Below are positions 24,869 to 33,432 of a stretch of 64,000 nucleotides of DNA, in pieces. How positions within the stretch are numbered: position 1 is the first letter of the stretch; every line of letters begins with the position of its first letter. The translations under genes were made by a program, and so were the position numbers. The stretch covers positions 406,611 to 470,610 of the forward strand of contig NZ_KB903272.1 in assembly GCF_000379685.1 (NCBI RefSeq), written 5' to 3'. This DNA comes from Catelliglobosispora koreensis DSM 44566. GTDB taxonomy: Bacteria > Actinomycetota > Actinomycetes > Mycobacteriales > Micromonosporaceae. The notes beneath the pieces are model-generated. The model worked only from the letters and a program-made list of their open reading frames with translations, had not been told where the DNA came from and did no database searches.

Positions 24869-26006
24869 TCTCCGACGCTACCGCCTCACGGCCAGGTTTT
24901 TGGAGGCGGCGGAAAAGCCAAAGTACGGGAATCGTGCACAGCAGCGGCCCGATGATCGCCAACGGTCTGGTCAGCCACCACCCCAAGTCCACGTGAGCTG
25001 GCTGTTTAAGGTCGTAGTCGAACGCGAGCCACACGACGAACAAGAAAATCGCCATGCCCGTGCTGTGCACGAGATAAAGCGGGAGAGCGAAATCGTTAAG
25101 TGTTTCGCTAAATTTCTTCCACTTTGGACGTTCGAGTCGTTTGACCATGCCCGGTCTCAGGAGCTCCGCGACACCGATCTGGAACAGCAGCAGCGACACG
25201 ATGACGAACGTGGGCGGGCCGATGTTGGAGAACCGTTCACCCGGCACGCCAACCATGCTGCCCGGATATAGCCCTGATCCGACCAGGCCAATCAGGCCAA
25301 ACAAACCGGTCCACAGGATCGCCCAGTCGTTATGGCGCGGGGCATCGACGACCTTCTGATAGAAGAAGCCGGCCTGATGCGCCAGGCCCCACACGAGCAC
25401 CATATTGATCCAGCCGATGTTGAACGGGCCATGTTCGTCGTACCCGCCTTTGAAGCGGATCACATCGACCACCATCGCGCCGCCAGCGAGCCACACGAGC
25501 GCCAGCGAACCGGCTTTGCGGTGCAGCCAAAGGGAAATCGGCAGCATCAGGATGAGAAACAGATAAACCGCCAGGAACCACAACGGGCTCACGACCAGCT
25601 TGACGGTCTGATAAACGCCGGTGAGATTGAAATACGTGCCGATCAGCGACCCCAGGCCGATCCACACAATCAAAACAACCGTTGCTGGTACGAGGAGCTG
25701 ACGCACCCGTTTCCAGATAAAACTCCGCATCGGAACGCCGTTTTCGTGCGCCCTGTTCCAGGTGCGCAAGTGAACGAAGCCACCGATGAAGAAAAACAAC
25801 GGCATCACCTGAAACAGCCACGTCGCGAGCCAGAGTCCCTTAGTGAACCCGAGTGGACTGGTCGCGTGGGGGCCGTCAGCGTCCCACTCGAGGATCGTGA
25901 ACGCCCAGTGCCAGAGCACGACGATGATGAGGCTCAAAGCCCGCAGGAAATCGACGTAGACGTCGCGTTTCTTGGCCGGGACGGTGGCAGGGGTGGTGCC
26001 GGTCAT
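24855..26006 (-). CDS. acyltransferase 3 family membrane protein
   Basis: 383 residues with about ten membrane helices. Starts RDVYVDFLRALSLIIVVLWHWAF, the AT-3 R/D-x-LR-H pattern, and has FFFIGGFVHLRTWNRA. Family members move acetyl or acyl groups to sugars or lipids at the cell surface. Acceptor unknown. It is the first gene of a pair with the SAM hydrolase; no functional link is obvious. Confidence 0.85.
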   Translation of the reverse strand: MTGTTPATVPAKKRDVYVDFLRALSLIIVVLWHWAFTILEWDADGPHATSPLGFTKGLWLATWLFQVMPLFFFIGGFVHLRTWNRAHENGVPMRSFIWKRVRQLLVPATVVLIVWIGLGSLIGTYFNLTGVYQTVKLVVSPLWFLAVYLFLILMLPISLWLHRKAGSLALVWLAGGAMVVDVIRFKGGYDEHGPFNIGWINMVLVWGLAHQAGFFYQKVVDAPRHNDWAILWTGLFGLIGLVGSGLYPGSMVGVPGERFSNIGPPTFVIVSLLLFQIGVAELLRPGMVKRLERPKWKKFSETLNDFALPLYLVHSTGMAIFLFVVWLAFDYDLKQPAHVDLGWWLTRPLAIIGPLLCTIPVLWLFRRLQKPGREAVASESASA

Positions 26007-26048
26007 TCCGGCAGCATGCCACTAGCCGGTCAGCTTGCACCACCCTGA

Positions 26049-29000
26049 TTAACCCCTTAAGCGCAATCCCCGTGGGGTGATTCTGAAACCTGCTGATTCG
26101 AGCGCTTTGCCCAGGCCACTGCCCAGGATCGTTTCACCGTCGGCCCGTTCCACACTCATCACGCCGAGCGCTCCACGTTTGACGGCGGCGGCCAATTCCT
26201 GTGCTGCCTTGATAAGCAGGCCGTCATCGTCGTTAAAGGACAGTAGCGTCCGGCCGCCCCGTTCAACGTAGAGCACCAGTTCGCCATCGACCAGCACCAC
26301 TAGCGCTCCCGCCTTGCGGCCTGGCCGGTGCCCCGTTTTGGCTTCGGCCGTCGTGACGCCTGCCACGTCCCGAGCTGGCCTTCCTGCCTTTGCGCTCCCA
26401 GGCTGACTGGCTGTTGCGCCACCACGCGTTGCCGTCTGCCCGCTTGTGGCGGCCGAGTGGCCGCTCGCGAGGTCTGAGCCGGGCGCTGAGGGCCAGGGGA
26501 GGGCCGCACCGTAGGGGTTTGCCGGGTCGGTGGCGGCCAGCACCACAGCGCGGCCGTTGGGCTCCAGGGCACGCAGCCGGTCGACCGCTCCCGGCAGCGC
26601 GAATTGTGCCGCACCGAGACCTTCGACGAAATAGCCCCGCCTGGCCGCCCCGCGCTCCTCCAGCGCGGCGAACACGGGATAGACCCCGGCAAATCCGCCG
26701 GGGTGTCCCTCGGCGGCGACGGCGCCCTTGATCACTACACCGTGGCGCTCCAGCAGAGCGTCGGCTGTCGCGGCAGCCCGCTTAACGGGATCGAGGTCGC
26801 GTGGCTCCAGCAGATGCCAGCGCCCAGAGGCGCTAGGTGGGCCGGAGCGTAACGGCATGCGGGGCCGGCCAGGCCTGCCCATCCGGGACCGGACCGGAGT
26901 GGCCTTGGCCTTGTGGGCACCCGTTCCGCCTGCGAGCAGGGCACGCACGGGAGCCAAGGTGTCATTGCCGATCAGCCCGGCCCACACCAGATCCCACACC
27001 GCCGTGACAAGGTCGCTGTCGTCAACAGCGCCGATGCGGTCGGATAGCGGCCGGAAGAACATGGCGCTTTCGCTGAGGGCTCCAAGAATGGCTTCGTGCA
27101 AGGGATTTGGCGTGAACTCGAGTGCTGGCGGTAATAGCAGGTGAGCCGAGTCGGCGAAAGCCAGGCTGACCCAACCGTCGCCACCAGGGATGGAACCCGC
27201 GCCGCACCAGATCACTTCACCTGTCGCGCACAGTTCGTCTAAGTAGGACGGTGAATAGTCGCTGACCCGTGCTGGCAGCACCAATCTCTCCAGCGCTGAC
27301 GCCGGGATGGGCACTCCCTGAAGCTGGTCGATCGCTGCGGCGACCGCGTCGATTCCGGTGGCGTGGGCGCCGATGTGCTGCCAGCGTGGCAAGAACATGC
27401 CGAGCACACTGGGCGGCACCGGCTCGATCTCCTTGCGTAGCGCCGCGAGACTGCGCCTGCGGAGCAAACGCAACACTTCAGCGTCGCACCACTCGACGTG
27501 ACCGCCGTCGGAAGCCGGAGTGAACTCTCCAGACACCACGCGACCCGTGGCGGCGAGCCGCCGCAGGGTGTGGTCAGCCACGGCGATGCCGATGCCAAAC
27601 CGTGCCGCCACTTCGTCTGCGCGGAAGGGGCCGTGCGTGCGGGCGTACCGCGAAACGAGGTCAGGCAACGGATCCGGAGCCGGGGCAGCGAAGGCGGCGG
27701 GAAGACCAGGGGGCAACGCCACTCCAAGGGCGTCCCGGTATCGCCCGGCGTCCTCGGCGATGATGTACCGGTCTTGGCCCGCGATCCTGACCTTCAGCGC
27801 ACGGACACTGCGCACCAGCTCTGGGGCGAAGGCCGCGGCTTCGCCAAGCTCCACTTCGGACAGATCGCCCAGCTGGCGCAACATCTCGGCTAGGTCTTCC
27901 GCGTCACGGATCGTGCGGCCTTCCCAGCGGAGCCGCCTCGCTGTCTCCGCGATCACGGCCGGGTCGAGCAACTCACGCAACTCCACCCGGCCGAGCAGCT
28001 CACCGAGCAGTGTCGGGTCGAGAGCCAGGGCGGCGGCGCGGCGTTCCGCTAGCGGGGCGTCTTCGCCATAGAGGAAGGCACCGACGTATCCAAACAGGAG
28101 CGACCGCGCGAAGGGCGACGGCTGCGGGGTGGTGACGTCAGCGATTCTTGTTTTGCGGCCAGCGATGTCACGCATGAGCCCGACGAGCGCTGGCAAATCA
28201 AAGACATCTTGCAAGCACTCGCGAGCGGCCTCAAGCGTGACCGGGAACTCGGGATAGTCACGAGCGACCTCGAGTAGCTGACCGGCCTTTTGCCGCTGCT
28301 GCCACAACGGCTGCCGCCGACCCGGGTCACGCTTGGGCAGAAGAAGGGACCGGGCCGCGCACTCACGGAACCGTGCCGCGAACATCGCTGATCCGCCAAC
28401 GGCTTCGGCCACCATCGGCTCGATCTCTTCGGGATCGAACACGAAGACTTCCGCCTCGGGCGGCTCCGCGGCGGTCTCGGGCAAGCGCACCACGATGCCG
28501 TCGTCGGCCGCATGGACCTGAGCGTCCACACCGAACCGCTCCTGCAGCCGCTGGCCGATCGCCAAAGCCCATGGAGCGTTCACCTTGGCGCCAAGGATGT
28601 TGTGCACGACGATCCGCCAGTCGCCCAGCTCGTCGCGGAACCGTTCCACCACAACAGTTCGGTCGTCGGGCAGGTGCTTTGTCGCCTGGCGTTGCTCGTC
28701 GAGATAGGCCGTCAGATTGGCTTGTGCGCTCGGCTCCAGCGTGTCCAAGGTGGAAGGCTTGCGCAGGAACGCCCCAAGCGCCTTGCCTAACTCGGCCGGG
28801 CGTCCCACCGTGTCGCCTTTCCAGAACGGCAACCGAGCTGACTGTCCGGGGGCAGGCGTCACGAGGACGCGGTCGGGAGTGATGTCTTCGATCCGCCACG
28901 AGCTGGTGCCCAGGGCGAACACGTCACCAACGCGCGACTCGTAAACCATCTCCTCATCGAGCTCACCGACCCGGCTCGGTTTGCTTGCGCCAGCGAGAAA

Positions 29001-30587
29001 AACACCGAACAGGCCCCGGTCAGGGATCGTCCCGCCGCTCGTCACGGCGAGCCGCTGGTTGCCCGGACGGCCCGTCAGCTTGTCAGTCGCGCGATCCCAA
29101 ACGATCCGTGGCCGCAGCTCAGCGAAAGCCGTTGAGGGATAACGCCCCGCGAGCATATCGAGGACAGCGTGCAAAGCTGACTCGGGCAGCTCGGCGAACG
29201 GGGCCGCTTTGCGGACGAGCGCGGCAGCGTCAGCCACCGTCCACTCGTCGAGGGCCGTCATCGCGATGAGCTGTTGCGCGAGCACATCAAGGGGATTGTG
29301 CGGATAGTCAATGGGCTCAAGCTTTCCGCCCATCATGCGCAGCGCCACCACCGCGCACGCGAGCAAATCGCCGCGGTGGACCGGAAACACGATGCCTCTG
29401 GAGACCGCACCCACCTGGTGGCCGGCCCGGCCGACACGCTGCATCCCGGCCGCGACCGTCGGAGGCGCGCCCACTTGCACCACGAGATCGACCGCACCCA
29501 TGTCGATGCCAAGCTCCAGACTGGAGGTGGCCACGACAGCGGGCAGGCGGCCCGACTTCAGCTCTTCTTCGATCTGTTTGCGTTCTTCTTTGGACACCGA
29601 GCCGTGGTGTGCCCGGGCGATAAGCCCAGGCGTGCCATAGCTTTGCCCCGACTGCGCCATGATCTGCGCAGGTGGCTGGTCAGGCGGCTGATATTCCGTC
29701 TCTAGCTCGTTGAGCCGGGCGCACAGCCGCTCGGCCCCGCGTCTTGAATTCGCGAAAACGATGGTGGAGCGGTGCTCCTTGATGAGCTCGTAGATGCGCT
29801 GCTCGACCGCTGGCCAGATCGATGCCCGGCGCGGGCCCTCATCCTCGGCGCGGCCCTCGTCTAAGGCCGTCATGTCTTCGACGGGGACCTCAACGCTGAT
29901 TTCAATAGTCTTGGCCGACTTGGGTTGCACCACCTGCACCGGCATCGCCCCGCCCAGAAAACGGGCCGTCATCTCGACTGGCTCAACGGTCGCACTGAGC
30001 CCGATGCGCTGGGCTGGCTTGGGCAGCAACGCGTCTAGCCGCTCAAGCGACAACGCGAGATGCGCGCCACGTTTGGTGCCGGCCACCGCGTGGACCTCAT
30101 CGACGATGACGGTTTCGATGCTGCGCAACGATTCTCGGGACTGCGATGTGAGCAACAGGAAAAGCGACTCGGGCGTGGTGATGAGAATGTCTGGGGGCCG
30201 CTTCTGAAACGCCCTGCGCTCGTCGGCCGGTGTGTCGCCCGTGCGCATGCCCACGGTGACGTCAGGCGCGGCCAGCCCGAGCCGGGAGGCGGCCTGTGTG
30301 ATGCCCGTCAGCGGAGCCCGCAGGTTGCGCTCGACGTCCACAGCCAGGGCTTTTAGCGGGGAGACATAGAGCACACGGCAGCGCTTGCCCGCCTCGGGAA
30401 CCGGCTCATGCGTCAGCCGATCGAGTGCCCATAGGAAGGCCGCCAAGGTTTTACCTGAGCCGGTCGGGGCAACTACCAGGGCGTGATGACCTTTACTGAT
30501 GGCTGCCCAGGCGCCGGACTGCGCCGTCGTGGGCGCAGCGAACACCGCCTCGAACCAGGCGCGGGTCGCCGCACCGAAGTCATCCAT
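26049..30587 (-). CDS. lhr: large ATP-dependent helicase Lhr
   Basis: About 1512 residues, the length of mycobacterial Lhr. Superfamily 2 motor near the N-terminus: APTGSGKT (K46), DEVHAVAGTKRG (Walker B), GLSATV and VGRAGHQ. Then the winged-helix and beta-barrel Lhr core, and a long C-terminal domain. A Gly/Ala/Ser/Thr-rich linker precedes the last ~100 residues. Lhr is a 3'-5' DNA translocase induced by DNA crosslinks in mycobacteria. Start chosen at the ATG that gives MDDFGAATRAWFEAVF; ATG 30599 and GTG 30590 are alternatives. The open frame upstream is not conserved-looking. Confidence 0.92.
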   Translation of the reverse strand: MDDFGAATRAWFEAVFAAPTTAQSGAWAAISKGHHALVVAPTGSGKTLAAFLWALDRLTHEPVPEAGKRCRVLYVSPLKALAVDVERNLRAPLTGITQAASRLGLAAPDVTVGMRTGDTPADERRAFQKRPPDILITTPESLFLLLTSQSRESLRSIETVIVDEVHAVAGTKRGAHLALSLERLDALLPKPAQRIGLSATVEPVEMTARFLGGAMPVQVVQPKSAKTIEISVEVPVEDMTALDEGRAEDEGPRRASIWPAVEQRIYELIKEHRSTIVFANSRRGAERLCARLNELETEYQPPDQPPAQIMAQSGQSYGTPGLIARAHHGSVSKEERKQIEEELKSGRLPAVVATSSLELGIDMGAVDLVVQVGAPPTVAAGMQRVGRAGHQVGAVSRGIVFPVHRGDLLACAVVALRMMGGKLEPIDYPHNPLDVLAQQLIAMTALDEWTVADAAALVRKAAPFAELPESALHAVLDMLAGRYPSTAFAELRPRIVWDRATDKLTGRPGNQRLAVTSGGTIPDRGLFGVFLAGASKPSRVGELDEEMVYESRVGDVFALGTSSWRIEDITPDRVLVTPAPGQSARLPFWKGDTVGRPAELGKALGAFLRKPSTLDTLEPSAQANLTAYLDEQRQATKHLPDDRTVVVERFRDELGDWRIVVHNILGAKVNAPWALAIGQRLQERFGVDAQVHAADDGIVVRLPETAAEPPEAEVFVFDPEEIEPMVAEAVGGSAMFAARFRECAARSLLLPKRDPGRRQPLWQQRQKAGQLLEVARDYPEFPVTLEAARECLQDVFDLPALVGLMRDIAGRKTRIADVTTPQPSPFARSLLFGYVGAFLYGEDAPLAERRAAALALDPTLLGELLGRVELRELLDPAVIAETARRLRWEGRTIRDAEDLAEMLRQLGDLSEVELGEAAAFAPELVRSVRALKVRIAGQDRYIIAEDAGRYRDALGVALPPGLPAAFAAPAPDPLPDLVSRYARTHGPFRADEVAARFGIGIAVADHTLRRLAATGRVVSGEFTPASDGGHVEWCDAEVLRLLRRRSLAALRKEIEPVPPSVLGMFLPRWQHIGAHATGIDAVAAAIDQLQGVPIPASALERLVLPARVSDYSPSYLDELCATGEVIWCGAGSIPGGDGWVSLAFADSAHLLLPPALEFTPNPLHEAILGALSESAMFFRPLSDRIGAVDDSDLVTAVWDLVWAGLIGNDTLAPVRALLAGGTGAHKAKATPVRSRMGRPGRPRMPLRSGPPSASGRWHLLEPRDLDPVKRAAATADALLERHGVVIKGAVAAEGHPGGFAGVYPVFAALEERGAARRGYFVEGLGAAQFALPGAVDRLRALEPNGRAVVLAATDPANPYGAALPWPSAPGSDLASGHSAATSGQTATRGGATASQPGSAKAGRPARDVAGVTTAEAKTGHRPGRKAGALVVLVDGELVLYVERGGRTLLSFNDDDGLLIKAAQELAAAVKRGALGVMSVERADGETILGSGLGKALESAGFRITPRGLRLRG

Positions 30588-30718
30588 CACGCAATCCATC
30601 CTGCCTGGTGGGTGTGACATGGCCGAACGGACAGCACACTTGCCCGGGTTGGGTGATTCGCGTAGGGTTTTGCTCACGATTGGTAACCCAGCCATTACGG
30701 AGTGGGAGGTCCGACGTT

Positions 30719-31024
30719 ATGGGTGATCGACGCAGTTTTGGGCACGAATCAGACGTCTTGCTACGACAGCTGGACGGCCATCTCGCCAGGCTTGAAGCGC
30801 GCCGTGACCATCACGAGCTCGCACTGGCCACACGCATCGCGGCCAGACTCAAGGAATTAATAGCCGACACCATTCGCGCTAGTGCCGTCGACCGCGCCCG
30901 TGTGCGTGCCGCCGTGCACTATTTCGTGGTGCGTCCCGTCCACCTTGGACTCTGGGTCGTCAACGACATCCTCCGCGACCTCGGCCGAGAAGACCTCCTG
31001 ATCCCCGAACCCGCCCTCTCCTGA
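30719..31024 (+). CDS. hypothetical protein
   Basis: 101 residues from an ATG with GGAGG upstream, divergent from lhr with a 131 bp gap. Basic, helical N-terminal half (HELALATRIAARLKELIADT), then AVHYFVVRPVHLGLWVVNDI and LRDLGREDLLIPEP, which recalls DUF1232-like membrane-linked proteins but is too weak to name. Ends directly at the pyrimidine-rich flank of palindrome B. Confidence 0.65.
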   Translation: MGDRRSFGHESDVLLRQLDGHLARLEARRDHHELALATRIAARLKELIADTIRASAVDRARVRAAVHYFVVRPVHLGLWVVNDILRDLGREDLLIPEPALS

Positions 31025-31206
31025 CTCTCCCCGCTCTCCTGCTTCCCTTTCTCCGCCTTTCCGGCTCCCTTTGGCGTTCCCACGTTTCGCCTCACCGCGC
31101 CACGTTTCGCCAAAGCGCCGCTCGCCAACGGCTCGCTCGCCAACGGCTTGCCCGCCAAAGCGCCGCTCGCCAACGGCTTGCCCGCGCGCGCCTGCCCGCC
31201 CCACTC
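31025..31206. repeat. pyrimidine-rich repeat flank of palindrome B
   Basis: C/T-rich on the + strand. CACGTTTCGCC occurs at 31081 and 31101; a 26 bp unit beginning CGCCAAAGCGCCGCTCGCC at 31108 recurs at 31153 (period 45), and TCGCCAACGGCT is present three times. No gene. Confidence 0.8.
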
Positions 31207-31272
31207 GTGATCCACATCCCCGCAGACGTGATCAACAGGCAGTCTGATCACGTCTCGTGGGATGTGGATCTC
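31207..31272. repeat. GATC-rich nested palindrome, copy B
   Basis: Outer arms GATCCACATCCC (31209-31220) and GGGATGTGGATC (31259-31270) pair perfectly. Inner arms AGACGTGATCA (31224-31234) and TGATCACGTCT (31245-31255) pair perfectly around a 10 bp loop. A further degenerate copy GGGATGTCGATCTCG follows at 31279. Five GATC sites including that one. Confidence 0.88.
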
Positions 31273-31532
31273 GCTTTGGGATGTCGATCTCGACTATGTC
31301 GCCACGGCGGGAGGAACGAGCGAGCACTCCGGTGTGGAGGAACCGGACCGGTAGGACAGGCCCAAGGAAGCCGCGCGAGAACGATCCGAGCGTCCCGTTG
31401 TGGGCCAAAGCCTTGAAGCCGAGCGAGCGCGCGAGGGTGACGGCACGCGGAAGAAGCCCGGGGCGCGCGGACCTTGAGGGCCTCGCGGGAGGGACGGCCG
31501 CCACCACGGCGGACATCGGAAAAATGTTGCTC
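31273..31532. other. gene-free right flank of palindrome B
   Basis: Between the palindrome and the lysE-type gene. Contains GAGCGAGCGCGCGAGGGTGA and other G/A-rich words. Open frames run on both strands (31232-31516 minus, 31257-31640 plus), but neither has a ribosome binding site or a recognisable product, and both run through the palindrome. Confidence 0.5.
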
Positions 31533-32171
31533 TTAAAGGGTCGCGGTGGCGAGCTTGAGTCCGAAGCCGACGAACAACGCTCCGACGGCGGCTGTTCCGG
31601 TGGCCGCGAGTTTGCGGCGGCGGCGGAAGGCGTCGGCTAGTTTGCTGCCCGCGAAGATGAGCATCGTCAAATAGAGCATGCTGACGATTTGCAGGATGAC
31701 CGCGAGCACGAGGAAAGACAGCGCGGGATAGGCGTAGGACGGGTCGACGAACTGGATGAAGAAGGAGATGAAGAACAGCGTCGCCTTCGGGTTCATGAAT
31801 GTGCTGATGGTGAAGGCGCGGCGGAACGGGTTGGTCGTATCGAGTGCGGGCGCGACATCTGCATCTGAAGATGACTTCCGGCGGAGAGCCCCAATGATCA
31901 TCTTGATGCCCAGGTAACCCAGGTAAGCCGCGCCGCCGAACTTGATGAACAAGAAGAGGGCGGGGAAGGCTTTCAGGAGCGAAGCCACCCCCGCCGCTGA
32001 GGCGATCATCAGGATGGCGTCACCGAGGAAGACTCCGGCGGCGGCACGGTAACCATCGCGGACGCCGCGGGCCGCGGCAGTGCTCAGCACATAGAGCGAG
32101 TTAGGCCCGGGCAGCAGGATGATCGCGATCGTGCCGATCACGTAAGTCGAGAGGTCGGTGATGCCAAGCAT
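31533..32171 (-). CDS. LysE/RhtB family amino acid exporter (LeuE-like)
   Basis: 212 residues, six membrane helices. LLPGPNSLYVLSTAAARGVRDGYRAAAG is the LysE/RhtB signature, followed by FIKFGGAAYLGYLGIKMI and FMNPKATLFFISFF. Exports amino acids or derivatives; the actual substrate is unknown. Its ATG lies 3 bp after the stop of the PNPOx-GNAT gene, so both belong to one operon facing a MocR regulator. Confidence 0.9.
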   Translation of the reverse strand: MLGITDLSTYVIGTIAIILLPGPNSLYVLSTAAARGVRDGYRAAAGVFLGDAILMIASAAGVASLLKAFPALFLFIKFGGAAYLGYLGIKMIIGALRRKSSSDADVAPALDTTNPFRRAFTISTFMNPKATLFFISFFIQFVDPSYAYPALSFLVLAVILQIVSMLYLTMLIFAGSKLADAFRRRRKLAATGTAAVGALFVGFGLKLATATL

Positions 32172-32174
32172 GAG

Positions 32175-33380
32175 CTAATCCTGACGCAGCTTGGCCCGTA
32201 ATGCCGACTGTGCGTTTGGCCACTCTGCGGCGACGATGCTGTAAATAACGGAGTCGCGCGCCGTGCCGTCGTTGCGGTTTCGGTTGGCGCGCAGGACACC
32301 TTCGCGCACGGCACCGAGGCGTTCGATGGCCGCCTGTGACCGCAGGTTCAGCACGTCGGTCTGCCACGAGACGCGGCGGGCCTTCAGATTGCCGAAGGCG
32401 TGTTCGAGGAGCATAAGTTTGGCTTCGGTGTTAAGGCCGGTACGCCAGTGCTTGCGCCCGATGATGGTGCCGCCGATTTCGAGCGTCTGTGTGCCTTCCT
32501 CAACCAGGATCGACGTCACGCCGGCCGCGTCGCCGGTGCGGGCGGACCGTTGCAGGAACGTGAGGCGATTCGGGGTCGCGAGCCACCCCGAGATGTAGCC
32601 AGCCACCTCAGCGGGAGTCTTTGGACAGGGCACCGGAATGTGCTGCCACACCACGTCGTCATCGCCGATCGCGGCGAACAGCTCGTCAACGTGGCTGTCG
32701 CGCAAGGGTTCGAGGATCACGTGGTCGCCGCGCAGCGTCACGCGTTCTTGCCAGCGGCTGACGCCCAGGTTGCCGGGCATGCGGGCTTCGACACCGGGCG
32801 CGGGAATGGGCGCCAGTTTGGTGACTGGGGTGGGCAGAACGCCGGCCCAGTAAGGCAATCCGAGGTCTTCTTCGTCATCGTTCACGCCGCCTGTCCTGGC
32901 CCTGACCGAGACTTCGTCGAGCTTGAGCGCCAGCACGGCGGTCTGCGCGAGTTCTTTGGCTGTGGGCGGGCGGGACTGCTCGGAGCGTCCGTCAGCGATC
33001 TTGTCGACCAGGGCCGCTAACACGGCGAGTTTGCGCGCGGGATCGACGACGGGCACGGTCACGCCGTGAGCCACGACCGAGCGGTAGTTGGCGCTGTGGT
33101 GGAACTGTGAGCGAGCCAGGATTAGGGCATCGAGGTGCGTCACCGTCATGCAGACCGCTAGACCGGGCATGAGATAGGGCCGGGAGCCCGTGGAGCCGTG
33201 GAAATAAACGGTGTCGTCAATGCGCACGACAAGCGTTGGCAGGGCACGTGGTTCGCCATTGACCACGAAGGAAAGGGTGCAGTGCCACGCCTCGTCGATG
33301 ATCGCGTAGGCCAGATCGCGGTCGTAGTGCATCCGGTCGCGCATACGTAGCGCGGTTGTCCGTTCGGTCTGCGCAAACAT
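32175..33380 (-). CDS. fused pyridoxamine-5'-phosphate-oxidase-fold and GNAT acetyltransferase protein
   Basis: 401 residues. Residues ~1-215: FMN-binding split barrel of the PNPOx-like family (DLAYAIIDEAWHCTLSFVVNGEPRALPT, SRPYLMPG, LDALILARSQFHHSANYRSV). Residues ~225-400: RimJ/RimL-type GNAT (LRGDHVILEPLRDSH, IIGRKHWRTGLNTEAKLMLLEHAF, then LNLRSQAAIERLG). The same two-domain fusion is a known actinobacterial type. It lies divergent to a MocR gene, which points to a role around vitamin B6 or amino compounds (inference). Confidence 0.88.
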   Translation of the reverse strand: MFAQTERTTALRMRDRMHYDRDLAYAIIDEAWHCTLSFVVNGEPRALPTLVVRIDDTVYFHGSTGSRPYLMPGLAVCMTVTHLDALILARSQFHHSANYRSVVAHGVTVPVVDPARKLAVLAALVDKIADGRSEQSRPPTAKELAQTAVLALKLDEVSVRARTGGVNDDEEDLGLPYWAGVLPTPVTKLAPIPAPGVEARMPGNLGVSRWQERVTLRGDHVILEPLRDSHVDELFAAIGDDDVVWQHIPVPCPKTPAEVAGYISGWLATPNRLTFLQRSARTGDAAGVTSILVEEGTQTLEIGGTIIGRKHWRTGLNTEAKLMLLEHAFGNLKARRVSWQTDVLNLRSQAAIERLGAVREGVLRANRNRNDGTARDSVIYSIVAAEWPNAQSALRAKLRQD

Positions 33381-33400
33381 TTGCCGCCCGCCTTTTGTTC

Positions 33401-33432
33401 TAGTACATTACTGTAACTGTGGTAGTACATTA
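33401..33432. promoter_or_regulatory. TAGTACATTA direct repeats, MocR operator candidate
   Basis: TAGTACATTA at 33401-33410 and again at 33423-33432, 22 bp apart (two helical turns), in the 38 bp divergent promoter region; the second copy enters the first codons of the MocR gene. MocR regulators typically bind direct repeats. On the minus strand each copy contains TAATGT, a possible -10 box. Confidence 0.65.

Noticed and set aside
31232..31640. Possible genes on either strand around palindrome B
   Set aside because: Both frames read through the palindrome and lack ribosome binding sites; the plus-strand frame continues antisense into the exporter gene. No family resemblance.
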